Source of the DNA: Kineosporia babensis
GTDB lineage: Bacteria; Actinomycetota; Actinomycetes; Actinomycetales; Kineosporiaceae
Direction: 5' to 3'
Length of the DNA stretch: 64,000 bases
Assembly: GCF_021129305.1 (NCBI RefSeq)
Contig: NZ_JAJOMB010000001.1
Span: 248,001 to 312,000, forward strand
Below, one piece after another: positions 1 through 8,366 of this stretch. Within the stretch, counting starts at the first letter, position 1. Each line of letters opens with the position of its first letter. The translations under genes and the position numbers were made by a program. The notes under the pieces are model-generated. The model worked only from the letters and a program-made list of their open reading frames with translations, did not search any database and was not told the DNA's origin.

Positions 1-267
1 GGCGGCCTCCAGCGCGGCGCCGAGCAGCACGGCCAGCAGCGGGGAAACCGTCACCCCGGCCGCGCTCATCCGCTGCTGCACCCGGATCAGCTCGCTGTCG
101 TCGCGGAACCGGCTGCATGCCTCGTCCACCTCGCTCAGCTGCTCGGCCACCAGCTCGGCGGCGGCATCGGCAATCTCCGGATCGGTCACGACGATCCGCG
201 CGGTGGTGCTCCAGACCGACCACTGGCGAACGGTGGGCAGCACGGGCAGGGTCTCCAGCAGTGGCAT
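1..267 (-). CDS. apbE: FAD:protein FMN transferase (ApbE-like), partial
   Basis: Only the N-terminal 89 residues lie in the window; the gene runs off the left edge. ApbE enzymes transfer FMN from FAD to a threonine of extracytoplasmic redox proteins. Visible here are the N-terminal strand pair (WSVWSTTARIVVTD) and the family's typical ACSRFRDDSEL stretch, followed by a VSPLLAVLLGAALEAA helix, all in the order expected of ApbE. The ATG at 265-267 overlaps the TGA of the upstream small gene (TGATG), so the two are probably translationally coupled. The catalytic C-terminal half is not visible, so activity cannot be judged. Confidence 0.8.
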   Translation of the reverse strand, partial: MPLLETLPVLPTVRQWSVWSTTARIVVTDPEIADAAAELVAEQLSEVDEACSRFRDDSELIRVQQRMSAAGVTVSPLLAVLLGAALEAA

Positions 268-518
268 CACGAACCTCCAGAAGTGGCGTCGGCGGAACCG
301 CTGCCGGGGCTCATGCCCGCGCTGCCGGAACTGCCGGAATTGGACTGATCGGTGCTGGAGGAAGAACTGCCGGAGTCCACGGTCGAGCCGGTGGCCGCGT
401 CGGCGTTCTCGCTCCGGGCGACCACCAGGCCCACCGTCACCGTGGTCGCGATCGCGGCCACGGCCAGGCCCGAAGTGACCGCCATCGTGGTGCGCCGGGC
501 TTCGTCACGAGCGTTCAT
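267..518 (-). CDS. Small membrane-anchored Ser/Gly-rich protein upstream of apbE
   Basis: This is an 83-residue protein with a short basic N-terminus, one hydrophobic segment at about residues 13-34, and a low-complexity outer tail made almost only of Ser, Gly, Ala, Asp and Thr. It looks like a single-pass anchor with an unstructured extracytoplasmic tail. Its stop overlaps the apbE start, so it is likely the first gene of a flavinylation operon. In related operons this position is held by an FMN-binding or ferric-reductase-like protein. I see no canonical (S/T)GAT flavinylation motif here, so its role is unknown. An AGGAGA-type Shine-Dalgarno (complement of 523-531) supports the ATG start. 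Confidence 0.6.
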   Translation of the reverse strand: MNARDEARRTTMAVTSGLAVAAIATTVTVGLVVARSENADAATGSTVDSGSSSSSTDQSNSGSSGSAGMSPGSGSADATSGGS

Positions 519-661
519 CCGTCGTTCTCCTCCAAGGTCGTGGCACCACTGTGGGCCGCCTGGCTGGGAGGGTTCGGCGCGCTGTCTGAGGATCCGCTGT
601 ACGCCTCTTTGGGCTGAACAGACGAGGTCAGTCGACCCCGCCGGATGCCGATCCAGAGTCC

Positions 662-2794
662 GTGAGCAATGTCGAGATCAGGTCGATCCCGGCCAAAGGC
701 CTGCGCATCACCACGCCGGCGCCGGATCAGCCCTCGCCGCGCCCGGGCTTCCGGCCGGACATCGAGGGCCTGCGCGCGCTGGCCGTGCTGCTGGTAGTTC
801 TCTACCACTGCGGGGTAAGCACTTTCACCGGTGGATACATCGGGGTCGACGTCTTCTTCGTGATCTCCGGGTTCCTGATCACCTCGCACCTGGCCCGCGA
901 GGTGGCCGAGACCGGGCGCCTGCGGATCGGCCGGTTCTACGCCCGCCGGGCCCTACGCCTGCTGCCGGCCGCCACCTTGGTCCTGGTTTCCACCCTGATC
1001 GCGGCCTGGGTCTGGCTGCCGCCGCTACGGCTGCGGGCGATCGCCTACGACGCGGTGACCGCGGCCGGGTACGTGATCAACATCCGGCTGATCCAGTCGG
1101 GCAACGACTACCGCGAGGCCGGCACCTCCCCTTCTCCGCTGCAGCACTTCTGGTCACTGGCCGTGGAGGAGCAGTTCTACCTGTTCATCCCGTTGCTGGT
1201 CCTGATCGGCCTGGTCCTGCTGCGCCGCCGCGCGGCCTTCGCGGCACTGTTGATCGCGCTGGTCGCGGTCTCCTTCGCCACCTCAGTGGCGAGCAGCCAA
1301 TCGTCCTCCATCTCGGCATACTTCGGGGCTCCCACGCGAGTGTGGGAGCTCGGCGCCGGGGCGCTGCTCGGGGTTGCCGTGCTCTGGGGCGAGAACTTCC
1401 GGCCAGGACAGGCCCTGGGGTCCCTCAGTCGCTGGGTGCCTCTGGTGCGGTGGGCGGGCCTGGGCGCGATCGCCTACGCCGCACTGTTCTTCGATGCCCA
1501 CACTCCCTTCCCGAGCTGGTACGCGGCGGTTCCGGTGCTGGGTACGGTCGCGGTGATCGGCGCCGGGTGCCTTCGCCCGACCAGCGCCCTGAAACTGCCC
1601 TTTCTGCAGTTCATCGGCGCCCGCTCGTACTCCTGGTACCTGTGGCACTGGCCGGTCCTGGTGATCGCGCCCTACGTCCTGGGCCACGAGTTCGACACCA
1701 CCGAAAAGCTTCTGGCCGCCCTGGTCGCCCTCGGCCTGGCCTGCATCGGGTACAGCATGGTCGAGCAACCTCTGCGCAATCACGATCAGCTGCGAGCAAA
1801 GCCGCTCCAGGCCGGTACTTTCGCCGTCGCCCTGACCGCACTCACCGTGGGGCTGGCCCTGCTGGTTCCCGCTCTACCGGCCCGACAGTCCCAAGGTGAG
1901 GGCCTGGCCACCAGTCTCACTCTGGACGGCCCGGCCTCGGCCAACTACGAACTCCTCAGCAGCCGCCTGAGAACGGCCGCCCAGGCCTCGAAGCTGCCCA
2001 AGAACCTGGAGCCGGCCTTGGACCAGGCCGCCGACGACGAGCCCGCGATCAGCAGCAACGGCTGCTTCGTGGCCGTGCTGGAGAGCCGCTCCCCGCAGCA
2101 CTGCGAGAAGCTCGGCGCCCCGAAGGGCAAGGGCAAGAAGCGCTCGACGGTGGTGCTGTTCGGCGATTCGCACGCCGCGCAGTGGTATCCGGCGATGGAG
2201 GTGCTGGCCCGCAAACACCGCTGGCGGCTGGCCGTGTTCACCAAGGTGATGTGCACCCCGGCCGAGGTGGATCTGTACGCCGAGGCGTTCCGGGGCAGCT
2301 ACCGCACCTGCAACGCCTGGCGGCAGGACTCGATCCGGCGGATCAACGCCCTGAAACCGGCTCTGGTGGTGATGACCTCGATCGCCGACCACATGGACCT
2401 GGTCGAGGGCAACGACGACGTGGACGGCACCTGGGCCGAGGGCTGGGCCGCCACCACGCAGCGGTTCAAGGGCACCGACCTGGTGTTCCTGGCCGACACC
2501 CCGGCCGCCCAGGAGAACGTGCCGGAATGCCTTTCCCAGCACCCGAAGAAGGTCAGCGCCTGCGCCCAGAGCCCGCAGCAGGCGGCCGGGTCGCAGCAAC
2601 GCGAACGGATCGCCGAGGCGGTGGGCCGGGCCGGGGCCCGGGTGGTGGATCCGCTGCCCTGGTTCTGCGGCGACACCACCTGCCCGGTGGTGGTGGGCAA
2701 CACGCTGATCTACCGCGACGACAACCACATCACCGGTGCCTACGCCCGACTGGTGGCCCCGCTCCTGGCCGAGGAGTTGCTCAGGCGCAGGTGA
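662..2794 (+). CDS. Acyltransferase-3 / SGNH-hydrolase fusion membrane protein (OafA/YrhL family)
   Basis: This 710-residue integral membrane protein probably O-acylates a cell-surface glycan. Residues about 28-400 form the acyltransferase-3 domain: the N-terminal GFRPDIEGLRALAV motif, the conserved His in LYHCG (H49), the GGYIGVDVFFVISGF segment and about ten membrane helices. The C-terminal 220 residues are an SGNH domain with GDSH at 501-504 (nucleophile S503) and the closing catalytic DDNH at 686-689. Two-domain proteins of this kind move an acyl group across the membrane and then attach it to a carbohydrate. The start is GTG with no clear Shine-Dalgarno, so a later start cannot be excluded. 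The stop abuts the stop of the convergent next gene. Confidence 0.88.
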   Translation: MSNVEIRSIPAKGLRITTPAPDQPSPRPGFRPDIEGLRALAVLLVVLYHCGVSTFTGGYIGVDVFFVISGFLITSHLAREVAETGRLRIGRFYARRALRLLPAATLVLVSTLIAAWVWLPPLRLRAIAYDAVTAAGYVINIRLIQSGNDYREAGTSPSPLQHFWSLAVEEQFYLFIPLLVLIGLVLLRRRAAFAALLIALVAVSFATSVASSQSSSISAYFGAPTRVWELGAGALLGVAVLWGENFRPGQALGSLSRWVPLVRWAGLGAIAYAALFFDAHTPFPSWYAAVPVLGTVAVIGAGCLRPTSALKLPFLQFIGARSYSWYLWHWPVLVIAPYVLGHEFDTTEKLLAALVALGLACIGYSMVEQPLRNHDQLRAKPLQAGTFAVALTALTVGLALLVPALPARQSQGEGLATSLTLDGPASANYELLSSRLRTAAQASKLPKNLEPALDQAADDEPAISSNGCFVAVLESRSPQHCEKLGAPKGKGKKRSTVVLFGDSHAAQWYPAMEVLARKHRWRLAVFTKVMCTPAEVDLYAEAFRGSYRTCNAWRQDSIRRINALKPALVVMTSIADHMDLVEGNDDVDGTWAEGWAATTQRFKGTDLVFLADTPAAQENVPECLSQHPKKVSACAQSPQQAAGSQQRERIAEAVGRAGARVVDPLPWFCGDTTCPVVVGNTLIYRDDNHITGAYARLVAPLLAEELLRRR

Positions 2795-4849
2795 CTACTG
2801 GTGGAAGGGCATCCGCTTCTTGACCCACTTGGCCAGTTCGTCGGCCGAGTGCTCCGGCCACTGGGCCTGCACCGCGTAGGAGGGGGCCGAGTCGTAGGCC
2901 ATCCAGCGCCAGGGCGAGTCCTTGGGGCCACCGGTGAGCAGCCGGCCGGACGCCTCGACGCCCTTGCGCAGGTCCACCGTCCAGGTGCCGGTCTTGACGC
3001 CCTTGCTCTCGCTCAGGTCGTTGTAGCGGTGGTCGGTGCCGGTCTGCGAGCCGTAGTGGTAGACCGTGAGCATCAGGCCGTCGGGGTAGCGGCAGACGAT
3101 CCGGGCCTTGGAGCCGGCCAGTTTGTTGGTCTTGGGCTCGCAGACCTGGCCGGCGCTGCCCTTGCGCTTTGGCTGCTGCGGCACGATCCCGGTCCAGTCG
3201 CTGGCGATGTACTGCAGCTTGCCGTACGGGGTGGCCGCTTTCGCCTTCACCTCGCTGCCCGGCTCGCCCTCGTTCTCGTCCTCGTCCAGCGCGAACACGG
3301 TGTAGCTGTGACGCACCCCGTCGCCCGGCCGGTCGGTGAGCTTGGTGCCGATCGTGGTGCGGATCTTCTCGTCCTCGGTGCCGGCATCGCGGTAGACCGC
3401 GTACCGGTCCGCGCCGGCGACCTCGTCCCAGGTCAGCGCGATCGCGATGCCGACCTTCTTGGCCTTCAGCCCCTCCACCGCGGGCAGGGCGACCACCGCC
3501 GGAGTGGGCTCCAGGGTGGCGGTGGCGCTCGGGGTAGCGATGCTGGCCGCGCTCAGCGACACGTCGTCGGGAGCCTGAGCGCCCGGGTCGGCCGGGCTGT
3601 CGTTGCGGACCAGGCCGACCACGATCAGCGAGGCGGCGACCATCACGGCCACGCCGCCGAACACCGGCACCAGCACCTTGCGGCGTTTCTTGCCGGGGGC
3701 GGTGGTGCCGTCGATCCGGCCCTCGTCGAAGCCGTCGCCCTCGTCCCGCAGCAGGCGCAGCGAACCGGTGTCGGTCAACTCCTCCGGCTTGGGCCGGCCC
3801 GGCGCAACAGCCTCAGCCTCGGATGCAGCGGCCTTCGGCGGGCCGGCCTTGGGCGCGGCCGCCGGCCCGGCATCACGGGCTTTGCCCCTGGTTGGCTTGG
3901 TCTTCTTGCCCTTTGAGGCAGGCTCCGGCGCCGAAGCGGCCGCGGCAACCACGCCGTCTGCTTCGGCGTCGGGCCGGTACACCTCGGCATCGTCCGGATC
4001 CACGCTGGCCGAGGCGGCCGGCTTGGGCGTGGTCGTCCCGGGCACCACCACGCGCGCGCCCTTGGGCTTGGGCGGGGTGGGACGCAGGCTGAGCCCCTGC
4101 GCCGGCGAGACCGGCGTGCTCTGGCCCGGCACCGGAATCGGCCCGGTGATCTGCCGAACCCCGTTCGCCGGCGACAGCTGCGCCGCGGGCTCGGTGCCCA
4201 CCTGCGGACTGACCCCGAGCACGTCGTACACCGAGCGCACGATCAGTGGCATCCGCGCGTCGCCGAGCAGGTAGATCCCGTTCAGCAGGGCCGGCCGGTG
4301 CCCCGAGTCCTCGATCGTGGTGGCGAACTCGCGGGCCATCTGCAGCGCGTACGAGCGCAGCGCGTTGTCCAGCTCGATCCGGTCCAGCCGCAGCGGGCCG
4401 TCCGGGGCCAGGCCCGGGATGTCGGCCACCTCGACCGTGGCGCTGTGCCAGGCGGTCAGTTCCTCACGGGCCCGGCGCACCTGGCCCACCAACTGCTCGC
4501 GCAGCCCGCGCCAGGGCTTGCCCTTGGCCGCGCGCAATCTCTCGACCAGCGCCTCGTCCGCCCCGGGGACCTCGCCGATCCGCACCAGGGCGCGCTCCAG
4601 CAGCAGCCCGTCGAACAGCTCGCCGCCGACCCCGTCCAGCTCCCGCTCGGACAGCACGACCGGGCGGCCCGACACCGGGGCCGGTTCTCCGGAAACCTGA
4701 GCGGGGGCGTCACCGATGGCCTCGGACTCCAGCACCCACATGCGGGTCTGGGAGTGACCCACCGCAAGTACCCCGACCACGGCTCCCCCTGGGAACCGGT
4801 TCCCCGTTCGCAGCGCAGCGGCTACGGCGGACGGGTCCCAGTCGGTCAC
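2795..4849 (-). CDS. Single-pass membrane protein with fibronectin-III-like domain, unknown function
   Basis: I do not recognise this 684-residue protein. Its layout is clear: a soluble N-terminal region (about 1-215), a Pro/Ala/Lys-rich linker (about 220-390), a basic KKRRK stretch followed by one membrane helix (about 393-415), a Thr/Ala-rich spacer, an Fn3-like sandwich (about 455-540, LTWDEVAGADRYAVYRD) and a C-terminal domain of about 145 residues ending in KKRMPFHQ. The helix placement suggests a cytoplasmic N-half and an outer C-half. The GTG start at 4847-4849 has AAGGAG upstream. An anchored cell-surface sensor or scaffold is possible, but nothing in the sequence shows a reaction. 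Confidence 0.7.
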   Translation of the reverse strand: MTDWDPSAVAAALRTGNRFPGGAVVGVLAVGHSQTRMWVLESEAIGDAPAQVSGEPAPVSGRPVVLSERELDGVGGELFDGLLLERALVRIGEVPGADEALVERLRAAKGKPWRGLREQLVGQVRRAREELTAWHSATVEVADIPGLAPDGPLRLDRIELDNALRSYALQMAREFATTIEDSGHRPALLNGIYLLGDARMPLIVRSVYDVLGVSPQVGTEPAAQLSPANGVRQITGPIPVPGQSTPVSPAQGLSLRPTPPKPKGARVVVPGTTTPKPAASASVDPDDAEVYRPDAEADGVVAAAASAPEPASKGKKTKPTRGKARDAGPAAAPKAGPPKAAASEAEAVAPGRPKPEELTDTGSLRLLRDEGDGFDEGRIDGTTAPGKKRRKVLVPVFGGVAVMVAASLIVVGLVRNDSPADPGAQAPDDVSLSAASIATPSATATLEPTPAVVALPAVEGLKAKKVGIAIALTWDEVAGADRYAVYRDAGTEDEKIRTTIGTKLTDRPGDGVRHSYTVFALDEDENEGEPGSEVKAKAATPYGKLQYIASDWTGIVPQQPKRKGSAGQVCEPKTNKLAGSKARIVCRYPDGLMLTVYHYGSQTGTDHRYNDLSESKGVKTGTWTVDLRKGVEASGRLLTGGPKDSPWRWMAYDSAPSYAVQAQWPEHSADELAKWVKKRMPFHQ

Positions 4850-5077
4850 GTGCGCACTCCTTGATATCCGACTCGGGGTTTACAAGGCCTAGACAGTAGT
4901 CGAGCCGGAACGCAGCTTCGAGGCTAAAGCGGGGGACATCACGTAACGGTTCGCCAACCGACCACGACGGGTGACCGGTCCGGCACTCCCCGGGCCTGCG
5001 CCACCGGCGTAATCCCTGGTGCGCCCGGCCCGAGCCGAACTACTCTCGGGAACCCCAGCCCTGAGGAGCCCCTGCCG

Positions 5078-6733
5078 GTGAGCAAGCCGATCCTTCTCAC
5101 GGTCGACGACGACCCGTCCGTGTCCCGGGCCGTGGCCCGTGACCTGCGACGTCGTTACGCCGAGAACTACCGCGTGGTGCGCGCCGACTCCGGCGCCCAG
5201 GCCCTGGAGTCGCTGCAGGAGATCCGGCTGCGCGGCGACCGGGTGGCGGTCCTGCTGGCCGACTACCGGATGCCCGGGATGAACGGCATCGAGTTCCTGG
5301 AGCAGGCGATGGACCTGTTCCCCCGGGCCCGCCGCGCACTGCTGACCGCCTACGCCGACACGGATGCGGCGATCGAGGCGATCAACCTCGTCGACGTGGA
5401 CTACTACCTGCTCAAGCCCTGGGAGCCGCCGGAGGAGAAGCTCTACCCGGTGCTCGACCAGATGCTCGAGACCTGGGTCGCCGCCGGTGATCCGGAGGTG
5501 GAGTCCACCCGGATCATCGGTCACCGCTGGTCGGCCCAGGCCCACGAGGTGCGCGACTTCCTGGCCCGCAACGGCATGTCCTACCACTGGTACACGGTGG
5601 AGGAGGCCGAGGGCGGCAAGCTGCTGCAGGCTGCCGGAGCAACCGCCGCCGACGTGCCGGTGGTGCTCACGGCCGGCGGCGACGTCCTGCTGAATCCCAC
5701 CCTCAGCGAGCTGGCCGACAAGATCGGCCTGTCCACCACCCCGGCCGAGCAGTTCTACGACCTGGTCATCGTCGGCGGCGGTCCGGCCGGGCTGGGCGCG
5801 GCGGTGTACGGCGCGTCCGAGGGCCTGCGCACGGTGCTGGTCGAGAGCCGGGCCACCGGAGGGCAGGCCGGGCAGAGCTCCCGCATCGAGAACTACCTAG
5901 GTTTCCCCGACGGAGTCAGCGGGGGTCAGCTGACCGACCGGGCGCGGCGCCAGGCCACCCGCCTGGGGGCCGAACTGCTCACTGCCCGCCGGGTGGTCGG
6001 ACTGGAGACGCACGGGCCCAAGCGGGTGCTGGAACTGGACGACGGCAGCCGGATCGCCGCCCACGCCGTGCTCCTGGCCACCGGGGTCTCCTATCGCCGA
6101 CTGGGGGCCGACGGCGCCGACGACATGGTGGGCAAGGGCGTGTTCTACGGCTCGGCCGCCACCGAGGCCGAGGCCTGCGCGGACCAGCACGTGGTCATCG
6201 TCGGGGGCGCGAACTCGGCGGGGCAGGCCGCGATGTTCTTCTCCCGTCAGGCCGCCAAGGTCACCCTCGCGGTGCGCGGGCCCGACCTGGAACGCTCGAT
6301 GTCGCACTACCTGATCCAGCAGATCGCCGGGAACGACCGGATCGAGGTGCGCACCTGCACCGAGGTGATCGCCTGCCAGGGCGAGGGGCACCTGCAGAAA
6401 CTGGTGCTGCGCGACAGCACCAGCGGCGCCACCGAGGACGTGGACTGCGGGCACCTGTTCGTGTTCATCGGGGCCGCCCCGATGACGGACTGGCTGCCCG
6501 AGGAGCTGATCCGGGACGACGCCGGGTTCCTGGTGACCGGCACCGATCTGCTCGACTCCGGCCAGCGCCCGGCGGGCTGGGCGCCCAGTCGCGACCCCTT
6601 CCACCTGGAGACCAGCATCCCCGGGGTTTTCGTGGCCGGGGACGTGCGGGCCGCCTCGGTCAAACGGGTCGCCTCCGCGGTGGGCGAGGGTGCGATGGCG
6701 GTCACCTTGGTGCATCAGTACCTGGCTACCTGA
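5078..6733 (+). CDS. Response-regulator receiver fused to thioredoxin-reductase-like flavoprotein
   Basis: This 551-residue protein joins a CheY-like receiver to an FAD/NAD(P)H oxidoreductase. The receiver (about 1-130) has the acidic cluster VDDDP, phosphoacceptor D62 in LLADYRMPGMNG, T90 and K113. Residues about 145-215 form a thioredoxin/glutaredoxin-like segment without an active-site CxxC. From 227 on comes a thioredoxin-reductase fold: GGGPAGLG, ATGGQAGQSSRIENY and a second nucleotide-binding motif VIVGGANSAG. The redox CxxC of true thioredoxin reductase is replaced (GSAATEAEAC region, about 350), so electrons must leave by another route. The partner kinase follows 151 bp downstream. 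The fused family is known from genomes, but its output is poorly understood. Confidence 0.88.
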   Translation: MSKPILLTVDDDPSVSRAVARDLRRRYAENYRVVRADSGAQALESLQEIRLRGDRVAVLLADYRMPGMNGIEFLEQAMDLFPRARRALLTAYADTDAAIEAINLVDVDYYLLKPWEPPEEKLYPVLDQMLETWVAAGDPEVESTRIIGHRWSAQAHEVRDFLARNGMSYHWYTVEEAEGGKLLQAAGATAADVPVVLTAGGDVLLNPTLSELADKIGLSTTPAEQFYDLVIVGGGPAGLGAAVYGASEGLRTVLVESRATGGQAGQSSRIENYLGFPDGVSGGQLTDRARRQATRLGAELLTARRVVGLETHGPKRVLELDDGSRIAAHAVLLATGVSYRRLGADGADDMVGKGVFYGSAATEAEACADQHVVIVGGANSAGQAAMFFSRQAAKVTLAVRGPDLERSMSHYLIQQIAGNDRIEVRTCTEVIACQGEGHLQKLVLRDSTSGATEDVDCGHLFVFIGAAPMTDWLPEELIRDDAGFLVTGTDLLDSGQRPAGWAPSRDPFHLETSIPGVFVAGDVRAASVKRVASAVGEGAMAVTLVHQYLAT

Positions 6734-6884
6734 GGACGTTTCGGCGCGCCTTGAGCGGTCCGGCTTACGGACGTCCTTTGGTTTACGGACGCTTGCGGCA
6801 CCCAAGGCGAGCCGCTCACCTCCCTGAGGGCAAACGTCCCCAGTTCGAAGGCATTAACCAGACGGCGAGAGCGTTGGAGTACGG
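6734..6884 (+). other. Structured intergenic region with nested inverted and direct repeats
   Basis: This 151-bp spacer lies between the receiver-flavoprotein gene and the kinase gene. It holds an 8-bp inverted repeat GGACGTTT (6734-6741) / AAACGTCC (6832-6839), an inner pair GAGCGG (6753-6758) / CCGCTC (6812-6817), and two copies of TTACGGACG (6765-6773 and 6783-6791) 18 bp apart. It could be a partial terminator, an attenuator or an operator that sets the kinase-to-flavoprotein ratio. No promoter is obvious. Confidence 0.35.
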
Positions 6885-8366
6885 GTGACCACCACGGAGC
6901 AACCGATGGAACGGCTCACTCCGGCTGAGCTGTCCCGCTTCTTCCTGTTCGAGAAGCTGAACGAGGACCAGCTGCAGTGGATGTCCGAGCACGGCGAGGT
7001 GGTGCGCTACCCGCCGGGCGCAGTCGTCTACAGCGCCGACGAGCCCGCGACCTGCTTCTACATGCTGGTCGAGGGCCGTCAGGCCCTGCTCAAGCAGGTC
7101 GGCGACCACGAGGTCGAGGTCTCGCGCACCGACCGTCCGGGGGTGTACAGCGGTGCCACCTGGGCCTGGCTGACCTCGGCGCGGGAGGCCACCAAGAGCC
7201 CGTTCTACGGCGGCTCGATGCGGACCCTGGACGAGTCGGTGTTCTTCCGGATCCCCGGGGAAGAGCTCTCTGAGGTGCTCAAAGAGTGGTTCCCGATGGC
7301 CATTCACCTGCTCGACGGCCTGTTCACCGGGATGCGCAACTCCGAGGCGGTGGTCGGTCAGCGGGAGCGGCTCAGCGCCCTGGGCCGGCTCACCGCCGGG
7401 CTCACCCACGAGCTGAACAACCCGGCCTCGGCAGCTGTGCGGGCCACGGCCACGCTGCGCGAACGGGTCGCCGCGATGCGCGGCAAGCTCAAGCACCTGG
7501 CCTCCGGCAAGGTCGACCCGGACACCCTGGTCAAGCTGACCGGGCTGCAGGAAGAGGCGATCGAGCAGTCCGCCAAGGCCAAGTCGGGCAAGACCAAGCA
7601 CCTCACCCCGCTGCAGGCCAACGACCTGGAGGACGAGTTCAGCGACTGGTGCGACGAGCACGGGGTCTCGGCCGGCTGGCACCTCGCGCCGATCTGGGTG
7701 GCCGCCGGGCTGGACCTGGAATGGCTGGAGGGCCTGGCCGAGTCGATTCCCCAGACGCACCTCGAGGCCGGGCTGAAGTGGATCACCTACGCCCTCGAGA
7801 GCGAACAGCTGATGGCCGAGATCGAGGACGCCACCGACCGGATCGCCACCCTGATCACCGCGGCCAAGCAGTACTCCCAGATGGACCGGGCCGAGTACCA
7901 GCAGGTCGACGTGCACGAGGGGATCAACAGCACGCTGGTGATGCTCGGTGAGAAGGTACGTAACGGGCTGACCCTGGAGAAGCACTACGACAAGTCGCTG
8001 CCGCAGATCCCGGCCTACCCGGCCGAGCTGAACCAGGTCTGGACCAACCTGCTGGACAACGCCGTGCACGCGATGCAGCCCGGCGGCGGCACGCTCTCGA
8101 TCAGCACCCGCGCCGACGGTGAGTTCGCGCTGGTCACGATCAAGGACACCGGGCCCGGGATGCCGGCCGACGTGCAGCGGCGGATCTTCGAGCCGTTCTT
8201 CACCACCAAGCCGATCGGTGAGGGCACCGGGCTGGGCCTGGACATCGTCTGGCGGATCGTGGTCAACCGGCACGGTGGCGACATCCGGGTGCACAGCAAG
8301 CCGGGTGAGGGCGCGGCTTTCGAGATCCGGCTGCCGCTGACCGCGCCCCCGCCGGTCGTCAGTTAA
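6885..8366 (+). CDS. Cyclic-nucleotide-binding-domain histidine kinase
   Basis: This 493-residue soluble sensor kinase has an N-terminal cNMP/Crp-type beta-barrel (about 14-130: FFLFEKLNEDQLQW, then YPPGAVVYSADEPATCFYMLVEG). A dimerisation/phosphoacceptor region carries H175 in LTAGLTHELNNP, and the C-terminal HATPase_c domain has the N-box NQVWTNLLDNAVHAM, G1 DTGPGM, F-box EPFFTTK and G2 GTGLGL. There is no membrane segment. Its position directly after the receiver-flavoprotein gene makes that protein the likely phosphorylation partner, which would link an intracellular ligand or redox cue to flavoenzyme activity. The insert between the H-box and the ATPase domain (about 180-340) is long. 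The stop overlaps the convergent regulator by 8 bp. The ligand of the cNMP domain is unknown. Confidence 0.87.
   Translation: MTTTEQPMERLTPAELSRFFLFEKLNEDQLQWMSEHGEVVRYPPGAVVYSADEPATCFYMLVEGRQALLKQVGDHEVEVSRTDRPGVYSGATWAWLTSAREATKSPFYGGSMRTLDESVFFRIPGEELSEVLKEWFPMAIHLLDGLFTGMRNSEAVVGQRERLSALGRLTAGLTHELNNPASAAVRATATLRERVAAMRGKLKHLASGKVDPDTLVKLTGLQEEAIEQSAKAKSGKTKHLTPLQANDLEDEFSDWCDEHGVSAGWHLAPIWVAAGLDLEWLEGLAESIPQTHLEAGLKWITYALESEQLMAEIEDATDRIATLITAAKQYSQMDRAEYQQVDVHEGINSTLVMLGEKVRNGLTLEKHYDKSLPQIPAYPAELNQVWTNLLDNAVHAMQPGGGTLSISTRADGEFALVTIKDTGPGMPADVQRRIFEPFFTTKPIGEGTGLGLDIVWRIVVNRHGGDIRVHSKPGEGAAFEIRLPLTAPPPVVS

Noticed and set aside
352-1899. A 515-codon open frame overlapping the acyltransferase gene
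   Set aside because: It runs in another frame of a gene with clear domains and is Arg/Pro/Gly-rich, as expected of out-of-frame reading in high-GC DNA.
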